Origin: Oscillospiraceae bacterium
Lineage (GTDB): Bacteria; Bacillota; Clostridia; Oscillospirales; Acutalibacteraceae
Assembly: GCA_022508705.1 (NCBI GenBank)
Contig: JAFLUO010000018.1
Coordinates: 1 to 23,314 of the forward strand
DNA: 23,314 bases
Reading direction: 5' to 3'
Positions 14,479 through 21,264 of this stretch are shown here, one piece after another. The notes under the pieces were generated by a model that was not told where the DNA came from, searched no databases, and was given only the letters and a program-made list of their open reading frames with translations. The translations under genes were made by a program, and so were the position numbers. Position 1 is the stretch's first letter; every line of letters starts with the position of its first letter.

Positions 14479-16841
14479 ACAAATTAAATGAAAGACTGTT
14501 GGCAAAAACAGACGGTGTGGCAAATGAAAGCAATATAATAATTGAGAATAACGTTCGTATAACCGTTATCAGCAATATTCTAATAAGAATAGAAAAAGGG
14601 GAGTTTACCGATCTTCCGTCACAGACTGTTTGGTACAGAAACAGCGAAAAGGTGGATTTTAAAACCGAAAGAAAAGGCAATGTTATTGGGATTACTACCG
14701 ATAAAGCCTCATTTTTCGTTAACACCTCAAGCGGAAAATTCCTCTATACGGTAATTGACGGTAAAAAGCTAAAATATGACCGTGACCTTAATATGAAAGG
14801 CACAACCCGTACCCTTGACCAAACCTTTGGCGCAGTTTCGCTTAAAGACGGAATTCTGTCGCAAAACGGCGTAACGGTTATGGATGACAGTAAAACCCTT
14901 CTCTTGCAAAGTGACGGCAAACTTGTGAGCCGTAAAAAAGGCTCGTCGGACAAATACGTTTTTGCCTACGGAAATGACAATGTAGGCTGTCTTGACGCAT
15001 TTTATTCCATTACGGGTAAAGCGCCGCTTATTCCGAGATTTGCCTTGGGCAATTGGTGGAGCAGATACCGCGCCTACACTCAAAAGGAATATGAGGATTT
15101 AATGGACGAATTTATCCGCCGTGATATTCCTCTTACCGTTGCAACGGTAGATATGGACTGGCATTGGGTAAACGTTGAAGAGAAATTCAATTATAACGGA
15201 GAAAAAGGACTTGTCTGGAAAGGCGGTTGGACGGGCTATAGCTGGAATACCGACCTTTTCCCCGATTATAAAGGCTTTCTTAAAGGGCTTCACGAAAGAA
15301 ATCTTAAAGTAACCCTTAATTTGCACCCTGCAGACGGTGTGCGCCCCTTTGACGATATGTATTCCCAAATGTGCGAAGCAGTCGGTCAAAATGAAAAAGA
15401 GCAAATGCCCGTTAAATTTGACCTTACGGACAATACCTTTATAAACGCTTATTTTGACGTTCTTCACCATCCGTATGAAAATCTCGGCGTTGATTTTTGG
15501 TGGATTGATTGGCAACAGGGCACAAAAAGCAAGAGCGCAGGGCTTGACCCCCTTTGGCTTTTGAATCATTACCATTATCTTGACAGTGGCAGAGACGGAA
15601 AAAGACCACTTATTCTCTCCCGCTACGCAGGTCTCGGCTCGCACCGTTACCCATTGGGCTTTTCGGGGGACACTGCTATAAATTGGGCGGTTCTCGATTT
15701 TCAGCCCTATTTTACTGCAAATGCGGCAAACTGCGGTTACACTTGGTGGAGTCACGATATTGGCGGGCATCATTTCGGCGCTCATGACGATGAGCTTTAT
15801 ATCCGCTGGCTTCAGTTAGGAGTTTTTTCGCCGATTATCCGTCTTCATTCAACAAGTTCCGATTTGCTCGGCAAAGAGCCTTGGAATTTTTCGTGGGAGG
15901 CAGAGCATTTAGGCGTTGAATTTATGCGTCTTCGCCATGCCTTAATTCCCTATATCTATTCAATGAATTACCGCTCATGGAACAGCGGCAGAGCCCTTTG
16001 CGAGCCGATGTATTATACATATCCCGAAATGTCTCAGGCCTATTCTGTAAAAAATGAGTATATGTTCGGCTCAGAGCTTATTGTCTGCCCCGTTACTACA
16101 AAATTAGATAAACACACCAAAACTGCATTTACTGAAATTTGGCTGCCCGAAGGGCGCTGGACAAACATTTTTGACGGCAGAATTTACAAAGGCGGTCAAA
16201 CTGTAACCGTAACCAGCCCCATTAACACAATTCCCGTTTTGGCAAGGGAGGGGGCAGTTATTCCTAAAGCTTTGGACAGCGGAAACTCCTGGCAAAATCC
16301 CGAAAATCTCTCGTTTGATATTTACCGCGGCAACGGTGAATTTAAGCTTTATGAAGATGACGGCGAAACACTCGGTTACGAAAACGGCGATTACTCAATT
16401 ACCGATATTCGTGTAACAGAAGGCGGAAACACGCTTAAAATAAGCGTTTCGGGAGGTAAGCAGATTTCTTCAATACCGAAAAAGCGTAATTATGTATTCA
16501 AGCTAAAGGATATTGAAAAATTTGAAAATGCTGAAATTTACGTTAACGGTATTCTTCATACCGATGCTGTTAAAAACGGCGAAATCCGTCTTGCCGATAT
16601 TTCTGTTGAAGATAACATAGAAATTACGGTTACGGGCTTTGCCGCAAGGAAAAACAAGAGCGTGCGTGAAAGAGTTCTTGACTGCTTTATAAAATACAAC
16701 GGAAATAACAATAAAAAAGCCGCAATATATTATATGGCGTTTAAAACGGATGATGTGAACACTCTCCGCCGTAACGCGCAAAGAATAGGGAAAAAGGCGC
16801 TAAGACTTTCGCTTCTCGAAGCAATAGACGCTTTAGAGTAA
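14475..16841 (+). CDS. Glycoside hydrolase family 31 protein (alpha-glucosidase-like)
   Basis: 788 residues. The ATG at 14475 overlaps the previous stop by 4 bp (ATGA), and GGGGAGGG lies upstream. An N-terminal beta-sandwich (to about 175) leads to a (beta/alpha)8 barrel with PRFALGNWWSRYRAY, TVDMDWHW, VTLNLHPADGV and WWIDWQQG. Predicted nucleophile is D345 and acid/base D399 (FSGDTAINW); TWWSHDIGG at 424-431 is a family hallmark. Proximal and DUF5110-like C-terminal beta domains follow, then about 65 Lys/Arg-rich, probably helical residues. WIDWQQG differs from the classical WxDMNE, so substrate specificity is open. Cytosolic: no signal peptide. Confidence 0.88.
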   Translation: MNKLNERLLAKTDGVANESNIIIENNVRITVISNILIRIEKGEFTDLPSQTVWYRNSEKVDFKTERKGNVIGITTDKASFFVNTSSGKFLYTVIDGKKLKYDRDLNMKGTTRTLDQTFGAVSLKDGILSQNGVTVMDDSKTLLLQSDGKLVSRKKGSSDKYVFAYGNDNVGCLDAFYSITGKAPLIPRFALGNWWSRYRAYTQKEYEDLMDEFIRRDIPLTVATVDMDWHWVNVEEKFNYNGEKGLVWKGGWTGYSWNTDLFPDYKGFLKGLHERNLKVTLNLHPADGVRPFDDMYSQMCEAVGQNEKEQMPVKFDLTDNTFINAYFDVLHHPYENLGVDFWWIDWQQGTKSKSAGLDPLWLLNHYHYLDSGRDGKRPLILSRYAGLGSHRYPLGFSGDTAINWAVLDFQPYFTANAANCGYTWWSHDIGGHHFGAHDDELYIRWLQLGVFSPIIRLHSTSSDLLGKEPWNFSWEAEHLGVEFMRLRHALIPYIYSMNYRSWNSGRALCEPMYYTYPEMSQAYSVKNEYMFGSELIVCPVTTKLDKHTKTAFTEIWLPEGRWTNIFDGRIYKGGQTVTVTSPINTIPVLAREGAVIPKALDSGNSWQNPENLSFDIYRGNGEFKLYEDDGETLGYENGDYSITDIRVTEGGNTLKISVSGGKQISSIPKKRNYVFKLKDIEKFENAEIYVNGILHTDAVKNGEIRLADISVEDNIEITVTGFAARKNKSVRERVLDCFIKYNGNNNKKAAIYYMAFKTDDVNTLRRNAQRIGKKALRLSLLEAIDALE

Positions 16842-16861
16842 TTGTATTTAAAATATATAAT

Positions 16862-16896
16862 AGGGCGTACATCATGTACGCCCTGTTTGCTTTTTT
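16862..16896 (+). terminator. Terminator after the GH31 gene (possibly bidirectional)
   Basis: AGGGCGTAC/GTACGCCCT (16862-16870 with 16876-16884) is followed by GTTTGCTTTTTT. It terminates the glycosidase operon. On the minus strand the hairpin is followed by an A/T-rich run, so it may also stop the convergent lipoprotein transcript. Confidence 0.8.
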
Positions 16897-16920
16897 ATAC
16901 GGTATATCAATATACCGTAT
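16897..16920. repeat. Perfect palindrome spanning the lipoprotein stop codon
   Basis: A perfect 10-bp inverted repeat (16897-16906 with 16911-16920) with a 4-nt loop. The TGA stop of the minus-strand lipoprotein gene (16907-16909) lies in the loop. It may protect the mRNA 3' end or act in termination together with the adjacent hairpin. Confidence 0.6.
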
Positions 16921-18481
16921 AGTTATTACCGCCTGCATTGAGGTTAAATACTGTTTTGCCTGTTTGAGTATTACCGTTATCTGTGGGAGCTTCTCCGCTC
17001 GGCTTTTCAGGAGTTTCACCGTTCGGCATTTCAGATGCTTCGCCACTCGGCATTTCAGGCGGATTATTCTCCTGATTTCCCGGCATCTGCGGTCTTTCTC
17101 CGTTTGGAACTTCAGGGGGCGTCGTGCCGTTCGAGCCGTCAGGACGGCTCATGTCTTCAGGTCTTTGACCGCCTTCATCACCGTTAGGTCTTTCGCCGCC
17201 GAAACCACCTTGCATTCCGCCTGCTTCACTTTCCGAAACGCTTAAAACAGTGCCGTTAGCAAGAAGAGAGTAGTCACCGCCCTTAAGTTCAGGTGATGAA
17301 ACAACTAAATAAGTAAATGAGTTTTCAGATGTGAATTTAATTACCGTCTCACCGCTATTGTTCTGAATTTCATATGTCTTTGAATCTTTTTGACTTTCGC
17401 GGAAAGTAAACACTGCGTAATTCTGAGCGCCGCCTGCAATTCTGTCAAGCATATTTCCTGTGGCAATTACGGTTCCGCCGTTAATATAAATTCCGTTGTC
17501 GGAATCAATTCCTGAATCGCCGCTTGTGCTGCAAGCCTGTGCAATAATGTTACCGCCGTTAATTACAATATAGCCGTTAGAGTCAATTCCGTCGCCCTCT
17601 GCAGCACCCTCACGGATTTTAATATTTAACGTTCCGCCGTTAATAGTTGTAACGGAAACATTGTCCTCATTACTGTTGAGACCGTCGTCGCCTGAAACGA
17701 CATTTATAATACCGCCGTTAACTGTAAGGTGGAGTGCAGACTCTATACCCTCATTTTCTGCATTGACGTTTAAAATACCTGTGTCGCCGTTAATATTCAG
17801 TGACATGTTTGAATAGATAGAGCCGTCATATTTGTGAAGCTTTTTGCTTTCGGTGATTTCTTTTCCGTCATCACTTAAAACTACTGATTTATAAATCTTA
17901 GCAACATAGCTTCCGTTAAGCGTATTTTCCGTACTGTCAGCAATTGAAATATTAGCGCCTGCTTTTGTAGTGTCAACCGTCTTGTCAGCATTTTCTGTAT
18001 CGTCGCTTCCGCATTCGTAAACATTATAGAAAATAATGCCGGGCGCAACAGTTGAAGTAATATTTACACCGTTAAGAACAAGAGTAACTACGGCGTTGGG
18101 GTCTTTCTTTGCATCTTCGCCAAGGTCAACGGCAATCTGACCCTTTGAAAGAGTACCCGAAAGCACATAAGTTCCGGCTTTTGTAATGTGAACAACGGTG
18201 TGTGCATCAGCCTCTTCTTTTGAGTGAGCGTCATTTTCACCGCCTTCACCGTAAGTGAAATCGTGACCTTCTTCATAGAAAACAATGTCGTTTGCAGTAT
18301 AAACTGCCTCTGATTCGTTTGACGTAGCCTTAACACCGTCAATGGTAATTTCGCTGTCGCTCAGCGCAATTTTAATTCCGTCAATATTCTGCTTTGTATC
18401 ATTGTCAGCAGTTTTTTTACCGCAAGATGCAAAACAGATTACCAGCGATAAAGCAAGAATTACAGATAATATCTTTTTCAT
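16907..18481 (-). CDS. Carbohydrate-binding domain (DUF4353-like) lipoprotein
   Basis: 524 residues from ATG 18481, which has GAAAGGA upstream; a longer frame to 18568 lacks a ribosome binding site. A lipoprotein signal MKKILSVILALSLVICFASC ends at C20 (lipobox FASC). Residues about 85-400 hold repeated beta-strand turns such as INGGTLNI, INGGNIIA and INGGTVIA with GDDG/DGIDS loops, typical of right-handed beta-helix-like repeats of DUF4353 carbohydrate-binding proteins. The last about 100 residues are low-complexity, rich in Pro, Gly, Glu and Asn, with PSGEA/PNGE units, suggesting an extended or wall-spanning segment. It should be anchored to the outer face of the membrane. Ligand unknown. 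Confidence 0.8.
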   Translation of the reverse strand: MKKILSVILALSLVICFASCGKKTADNDTKQNIDGIKIALSDSEITIDGVKATSNESEAVYTANDIVFYEEGHDFTYGEGGENDAHSKEEADAHTVVHITKAGTYVLSGTLSKGQIAVDLGEDAKKDPNAVVTLVLNGVNITSTVAPGIIFYNVYECGSDDTENADKTVDTTKAGANISIADSTENTLNGSYVAKIYKSVVLSDDGKEITESKKLHKYDGSIYSNMSLNINGDTGILNVNAENEGIESALHLTVNGGIINVVSGDDGLNSNEDNVSVTTINGGTLNIKIREGAAEGDGIDSNGYIVINGGNIIAQACSTSGDSGIDSDNGIYINGGTVIATGNMLDRIAGGAQNYAVFTFRESQKDSKTYEIQNNSGETVIKFTSENSFTYLVVSSPELKGGDYSLLANGTVLSVSESEAGGMQGGFGGERPNGDEGGQRPEDMSRPDGSNGTTPPEVPNGERPQMPGNQENNPPEMPSGEASEMPNGETPEKPSGEAPTDNGNTQTGKTVFNLNAGGNNYTVY

Positions 18482-18511
18482 AAATTTTGTCCTTTCGTTT
18501 TTGATGTTGAA

Positions 18512-18517
18512 ATTATA
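18512..18517 (-). promoter_or_regulatory. Candidate -10 box of the lipoprotein gene
   Basis: TATAAT on the minus strand about 30 bp before the ATG. No good -35 box is visible at the usual distance, only an AT-rich stretch, so the assignment is weak. Confidence 0.35.
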
Positions 18518-18595
18518 ACTGGAAAATTTTAAATAAAAATTACCAAAAAATTGCCGGTTTGTAAACAATAAAACATTTATATTTTTTATTATTTA

Positions 18596-18624
18596 TTGAC
18601 ATATTGTATTTTAAATGATACAAT
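18596..18624 (+). promoter_or_regulatory. Sigma-A promoter of the structured RNA at 18631
   Basis: TTGACA (18596-18601), 17-bp spacer, TACAAT (18619-18624). This is as good as the rpmG promoter and has the same -10 hexamer and the same GA before it. The expected start is 18630-18632. Confidence 0.85.
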
Positions 18625-18630
18625 AATTTT

Positions 18631-18862
18631 GCCAAACAAACTGAATAAACAGAAACAAGGGGTATTTTTTTCTTTTTATAGAATAAGCCAACTTAATATT
18701 TGAAAAACTAACTTATAAAATTTGTTAAAAACGCAAATTCCACGAAGTTAGTTTTGATGACATTGAGTTTGTTTATTCTCATATCCCAATTCTGTTTTCG
18801 TTTGTTTGGCGACATGGGAGTTTGCGTTTTATGTGCGTTGACTTCGGTTGGCGCACTTTTTT
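18631..18862 (+). ncRNA. Candidate structured non-coding RNA (6S-like rod with loop-tail pseudoknot)
   Basis: Predicted transcript of about 232 nt. Nested pairings, from the outside in, are: 18631-18641 with 18800-18810 (11 bp, perfect); 18647-18653 with 18791-18797 (7 bp); 18659-18665 with 18781-18787 (7 bp, one G-U); and a 35-position arm 18680-18714 with 18745-18779 with five mismatches and three G-U. A 14-nt U-rich bulge (18666-18679) faces a single C. The 30-nt terminal loop holds 18728-18741, complementary over 14 bp to the tail strand 18817-18830. A terminator then follows. The start coincides with the first paired base. The rod layout resembles 6S RNA, but I cannot confirm family membership. 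Overlapping short reading frames lack ribosome binding sites and are not credible. Confidence 0.75.
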
Positions 18863-18867
18863 ATTTT
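18833..18867 (+). terminator. Intrinsic terminator of the structured RNA, cUUCGg tetraloop
   Basis: A 10-bp stem (18833-18842 with 18847-18856, including three G-U pairs) is capped by a UUCG tetraloop closed by C-G, then TTTTTTATTTT. The stem starts 2 nt after the pseudoknot strand. Confidence 0.9.
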
Positions 18868-18938
18868 ATGGGAAAAACCGTGAAAATAAAAATATTAAAA
18901 ATTTCAGTTACTTTTTTAAAAAAATCTACATATATATT

Positions 18939-19115
18939 ATGAGTGAGAATATAACTTTAAAAGATATACTTGAAACAGAACCGTTTACTTTCACACTATC
19001 TGAAATTGAGCAAATTATGGACGAAGAATTAAGCAGTCCAATCGACACTATGGATACTGATCTTATTGACCTTTGTCTTGATATACTTACAGGGGAGTAT
19101 TTTCAAAAAATGTGA
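18939..19115 (+). CDS. Small acidic hypothetical protein
   Basis: 58 residues beginning MSENITLKDILETEPF and containing an acidic helix-like stretch with EIEQIMDEELSSP and DTDLIDLCLDIL. The LSEIE...MDTDLIDLCLD pattern reminds me of N-termini of clostridial membrane or anti-sigma-like proteins, but I cannot name a family. No ribosome binding site is seen before the ATG and the upstream 70 bp are A/T-rich. It may be a truncated N-terminal remnant of a longer gene. It lies just after the structured RNA's terminator, so it is not expected to be on that transcript. Confidence 0.45.
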   Translation: MSENITLKDILETEPFTFTLSEIEQIMDEELSSPIDTMDTDLIDLCLDILTGEYFQKM

Positions 19116-19303
19116 TTATAGTTTTTGGTTATATTCCAACAAAAAAAGCTCGAAAATGTTTTTTTGTCTATTTTTCTCTTTCCTGTTTTTTCTGTTGTAA
19201 TATAAATGTTGAGGCAGGTGGTCGTTTAGCACCTACTTTGACGGGTACCGTTTGTCATCTACTGACCATTGGTGGCAAGCGGTATTTTTGTTGCTGTCAG
19301 CAC

Positions 19304-19338
19304 AAAAAACGGCAACCTTCTTTCGAAAATCGCCGTTT
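19304..19338 (-). terminator. Terminator of the MATE gene (minus strand)
   Basis: Read on the minus strand: AAACGGC (19332-19338) pairs with GCCGTTT (19307-19313) and is followed by T-residues at 19304-19309. It lies 11 bp beyond the MATE stop. The segment between here and 19116 has no credible gene; its right half (about 19205-19300) looks similar in composition to the MATE gene rather than to the AT-rich DNA on its left. Confidence 0.7.
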
Positions 19339-19348
19339 CTTAATTTTA

Positions 19349-20722
19349 TTACTGTTTTTCAAACCCATGTACCCAATCAGAAAACAGATAGTAGAAAAGA
19401 TATATAACAGAACTTATAGCCCATGTGATCGGATATGCCCAGTAAATCAGATGAATATTGCCTGTTAATTTCGTGACCAGCATAATATAGATAATACGTA
19501 TGACACACCAGACGGAGAGCATGACGAACATCGGAACAAATGCTTTGCCTGCTCCGCGGCAAACAGCCGCCACCGAATGGGAAAATGCCAGCAAGAAATA
19601 GAAAAGTGCAACGGTTCGCGCTTGCTGTACACCAAGAGCAATAACCTCGGGCGATTTATCGAACATGCTAATCAGATGCGGTGATAACAGATATACACAA
19701 ACGCCTATAAGCTCTGCCAGCAGTACAGCCGCGAGTATGCTGAAACGCGATCCCTTTTTAGCACGTTCATATTGCTTGGCACCCAGGTTTTGGCTGATAA
19801 ATGTAGTGCTTGCCATATTGAAACTTGTGATGGGCAGGAAAGCAAAGCCTTCGATTTTTGCGTGTGTTCCGTAGGCGGCCATGGCTAACTTGCCGAAGGA
19901 GTTTATTTGTGACTGCACTACCACATTTGCCAAAGCGATTACGGAATTTTGAATTCCGGACGGTAGGCCGTAGCGTATAATCTCCGTTAAAAGTGCTTTG
20001 TGAAAGCGTATTTTCCGCGGTTCAACTGTATAAATATTACCTTTTTTAAGCAGGTACGCCATACAGAGTATAACGCTTGCCACTTGGGAAATAACTGTTG
20101 CAACTGCTGCTGCCCAAACTCCCCAGTGGAATACTCCAAGGAAAATCAGGTCAAGAAAAATATTGAGCAGGGAAGAAAAGACAAGATAATACAGCGGACG
20201 GCGGCTGTTACCCAAAGCGTTCATAATACTGCGGCTGATATTGTAAAAAACCATCGAAAGTCCGCCTAAAAAATAGAAACGGAAGTATTCTATCGCCTCG
20301 GGGAGAACCTCAGGATCTGTTTGCATCCATTTAAGAAATGTTGGAGTCAGTAGTAAGCCTGCTACCGTCAGAATACTGCCGCAGACAAGTCCTAATGCTA
20401 AAAGGGTGTGAATTGCTTTGGACACCTGCTCCTTATCGTCTGCTCCGAAATACCGTGCAATAACGACACCGCCGCCCATGGCAGCTCCGACAAAAAAGCT
20501 GACCATCAGAAAAATCAACGGACCGGACGAGGTGACAGCCGCCAGTGATTCAGTGCCTAAAAACCGACCGACAATCAAAGCATCAGCGGTGTTATACAAC
20601 TGCTGAAATAAATCGCTGAAAAAAATCGGCAGTGCAAAATTCAGCATCAACTTATATGGATTCCCAACTGTCATATCCTTTACTTGGGAAGAACTATGTG
20701 AAAGTGTATGTGTGTGCGACAT
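19349..20722 (-). CDS. MATE family efflux transporter
   Basis: 457 residues, the normal length for MATE/NorM-type exporters, with about 12 hydrophobic helices. Family hallmarks: PIFFSDLFQQLYNTADALIVG in the first helix region (core LYNTADALIVGRFLG), VSFFVGAAMGGGVVIARYFGA, YGLPSGIQNSVIALANVVVQ and the second-half FISQNLGAKQYERAKKG. These proteins export cationic drugs or metabolites by Na+ or H+ antiport across the cytoplasmic membrane. The ATG at 20722 has CGGAG at 20728-20732. Codon use is visibly more GC-rich than in the genes on either side, consistent with horizontal acquisition. Substrate unknown. Confidence 0.93.
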   Translation of the reverse strand: MSHTHTLSHSSSQVKDMTVGNPYKLMLNFALPIFFSDLFQQLYNTADALIVGRFLGTESLAAVTSSGPLIFLMVSFFVGAAMGGGVVIARYFGADDKEQVSKAIHTLLALGLVCGSILTVAGLLLTPTFLKWMQTDPEVLPEAIEYFRFYFLGGLSMVFYNISRSIMNALGNSRRPLYYLVFSSLLNIFLDLIFLGVFHWGVWAAAVATVISQVASVILCMAYLLKKGNIYTVEPRKIRFHKALLTEIIRYGLPSGIQNSVIALANVVVQSQINSFGKLAMAAYGTHAKIEGFAFLPITSFNMASTTFISQNLGAKQYERAKKGSRFSILAAVLLAELIGVCVYLLSPHLISMFDKSPEVIALGVQQARTVALFYFLLAFSHSVAAVCRGAGKAFVPMFVMLSVWCVIRIIYIMLVTKLTGNIHLIYWAYPITWAISSVIYLFYYLFSDWVHGFEKQ

Positions 20723-20853
20723 TTTTTTCTCCGTAAATGTTTAAAATTTTGCTCGAATTAAAAGTATACATCTTTTTTTCTGCCTTGTACATACCTTTTT
20801 CGTCAATTTGTTAAAATAGACTATTTTATTATCGTATGAATGATACAGTTTAG

Positions 20854-20862
20854 TGTTATACT
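20854..20862 (+). promoter_or_regulatory. Extended -10 promoter of the DUF3892 gene
   Basis: TGTTATACT (TG at 20854-20855, TATACT at 20857-20862) lies 36 bp before the ATG. The -35 region is poor, as usual for extended -10 promoters. Confidence 0.5.
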
Positions 20863-20898
20863 AACTATAACCAAAACAAAATAGAAAGGGAAGACGGT

Positions 20899-21186
20899 AT
20901 GGACGGTAATAATCTTGTAAAAAATACACTTGATCAGATTCCTCAGGCAAGTCCTGATGCAAAGCACATAGTAGGGCTTGTTAAAGAAAACGGAAGAGTA
21001 ACAGGCTATAAATTGTCTGATGAAACCTTTGTGAACAAATCAGACGCCGTGCAAATGGCTAAACAGGGACAAATCTCAGGAGTAGGAATTGCTCACAGAG
21101 GAGAAAACGAATATCTGAAATCAATTCCTAACGGAAGCGAAACCGACAATTTAAGCAATTTACCTTCGTTTTCTCCTGAACAGTAA
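20899..21186 (+). CDS. DUF3892 domain-containing protein
   Basis: 95 residues. The central part, HIVGLVKENGRVTGYKLSD, then KSDAVQMAKQGQISGVGIA and GENEYLKSIPNG, follows the DUF3892 pattern (short beta-strands with a final YLRS-like motif). It is a small soluble protein of unknown function, common in Clostridia. The ATG at 20899 has AAAGGGAAG upstream. It is monocistronic and divergent from the MATE gene, and ends at a hairpin shared with the convergent regulator gene. Confidence 0.82.
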   Translation: MDGNNLVKNTLDQIPQASPDAKHIVGLVKENGRVTGYKLSDETFVNKSDAVQMAKQGQISGVGIAHRGENEYLKSIPNGSETDNLSNLPSFSPEQ

Positions 21187-21210
21187 TTTAACAAAAGGTA
21201 TTTATATAAA

Positions 21211-21241
21211 TCATAACCACCAGTTGAACTGGTGGTTATGA
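21211..21241. terminator. Perfect 14-bp hairpin between convergent genes
   Basis: A 14-bp uninterrupted stem (21211-21224 with 21228-21241) with a TGA loop, 24 bp after the DUF3892 stop and 24 bp before the regulator stop. No long U-run follows on either strand, so it may be a bidirectional terminator or a dispersed palindromic unit. Confidence 0.6.
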
Positions 21242-21264
21242 TTATAATGCATGAAAAATGCAGG

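Noticed and set aside
15099..15785. Long minus-strand open frame (228 codons)
   Set aside because: It is fully antisense to the GH31 catalytic domain, which has clear family motifs; the opposite frame has no recognisable content or ribosome binding site.
16874..17245. Plus-strand open frame within the lipoprotein tail
   Set aside because: Antisense of the Pro/Gly/Glu repeats; repetitive RxFxV pattern is an artefact of the repeats.
18822..18938. N-terminal extension of the small acidic ORF
   Set aside because: The extension is the translation of the RNA's tail and terminator; the protein-like part starts at the ATG at 18939.
18754..18942. Open reading frame of 62 codons on the plus strand
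   Set aside because: It begins inside the terminal arm of the structured RNA, runs through its terminator, has no ribosome binding site and gives a low-complexity hydrophobic product.
19112..19468. Plus-strand open frame overlapping the MATE 3' end
   Set aside because: Composition and Cys/Phe-rich content look like noncoding translation; it crosses the MATE terminator and coding end.
20763..20768. TATACT box on the minus strand as the MATE promoter
   Set aside because: No acceptable -35 element at 16-18 bp; left unassigned although a promoter must lie in this 176-bp divergent region.
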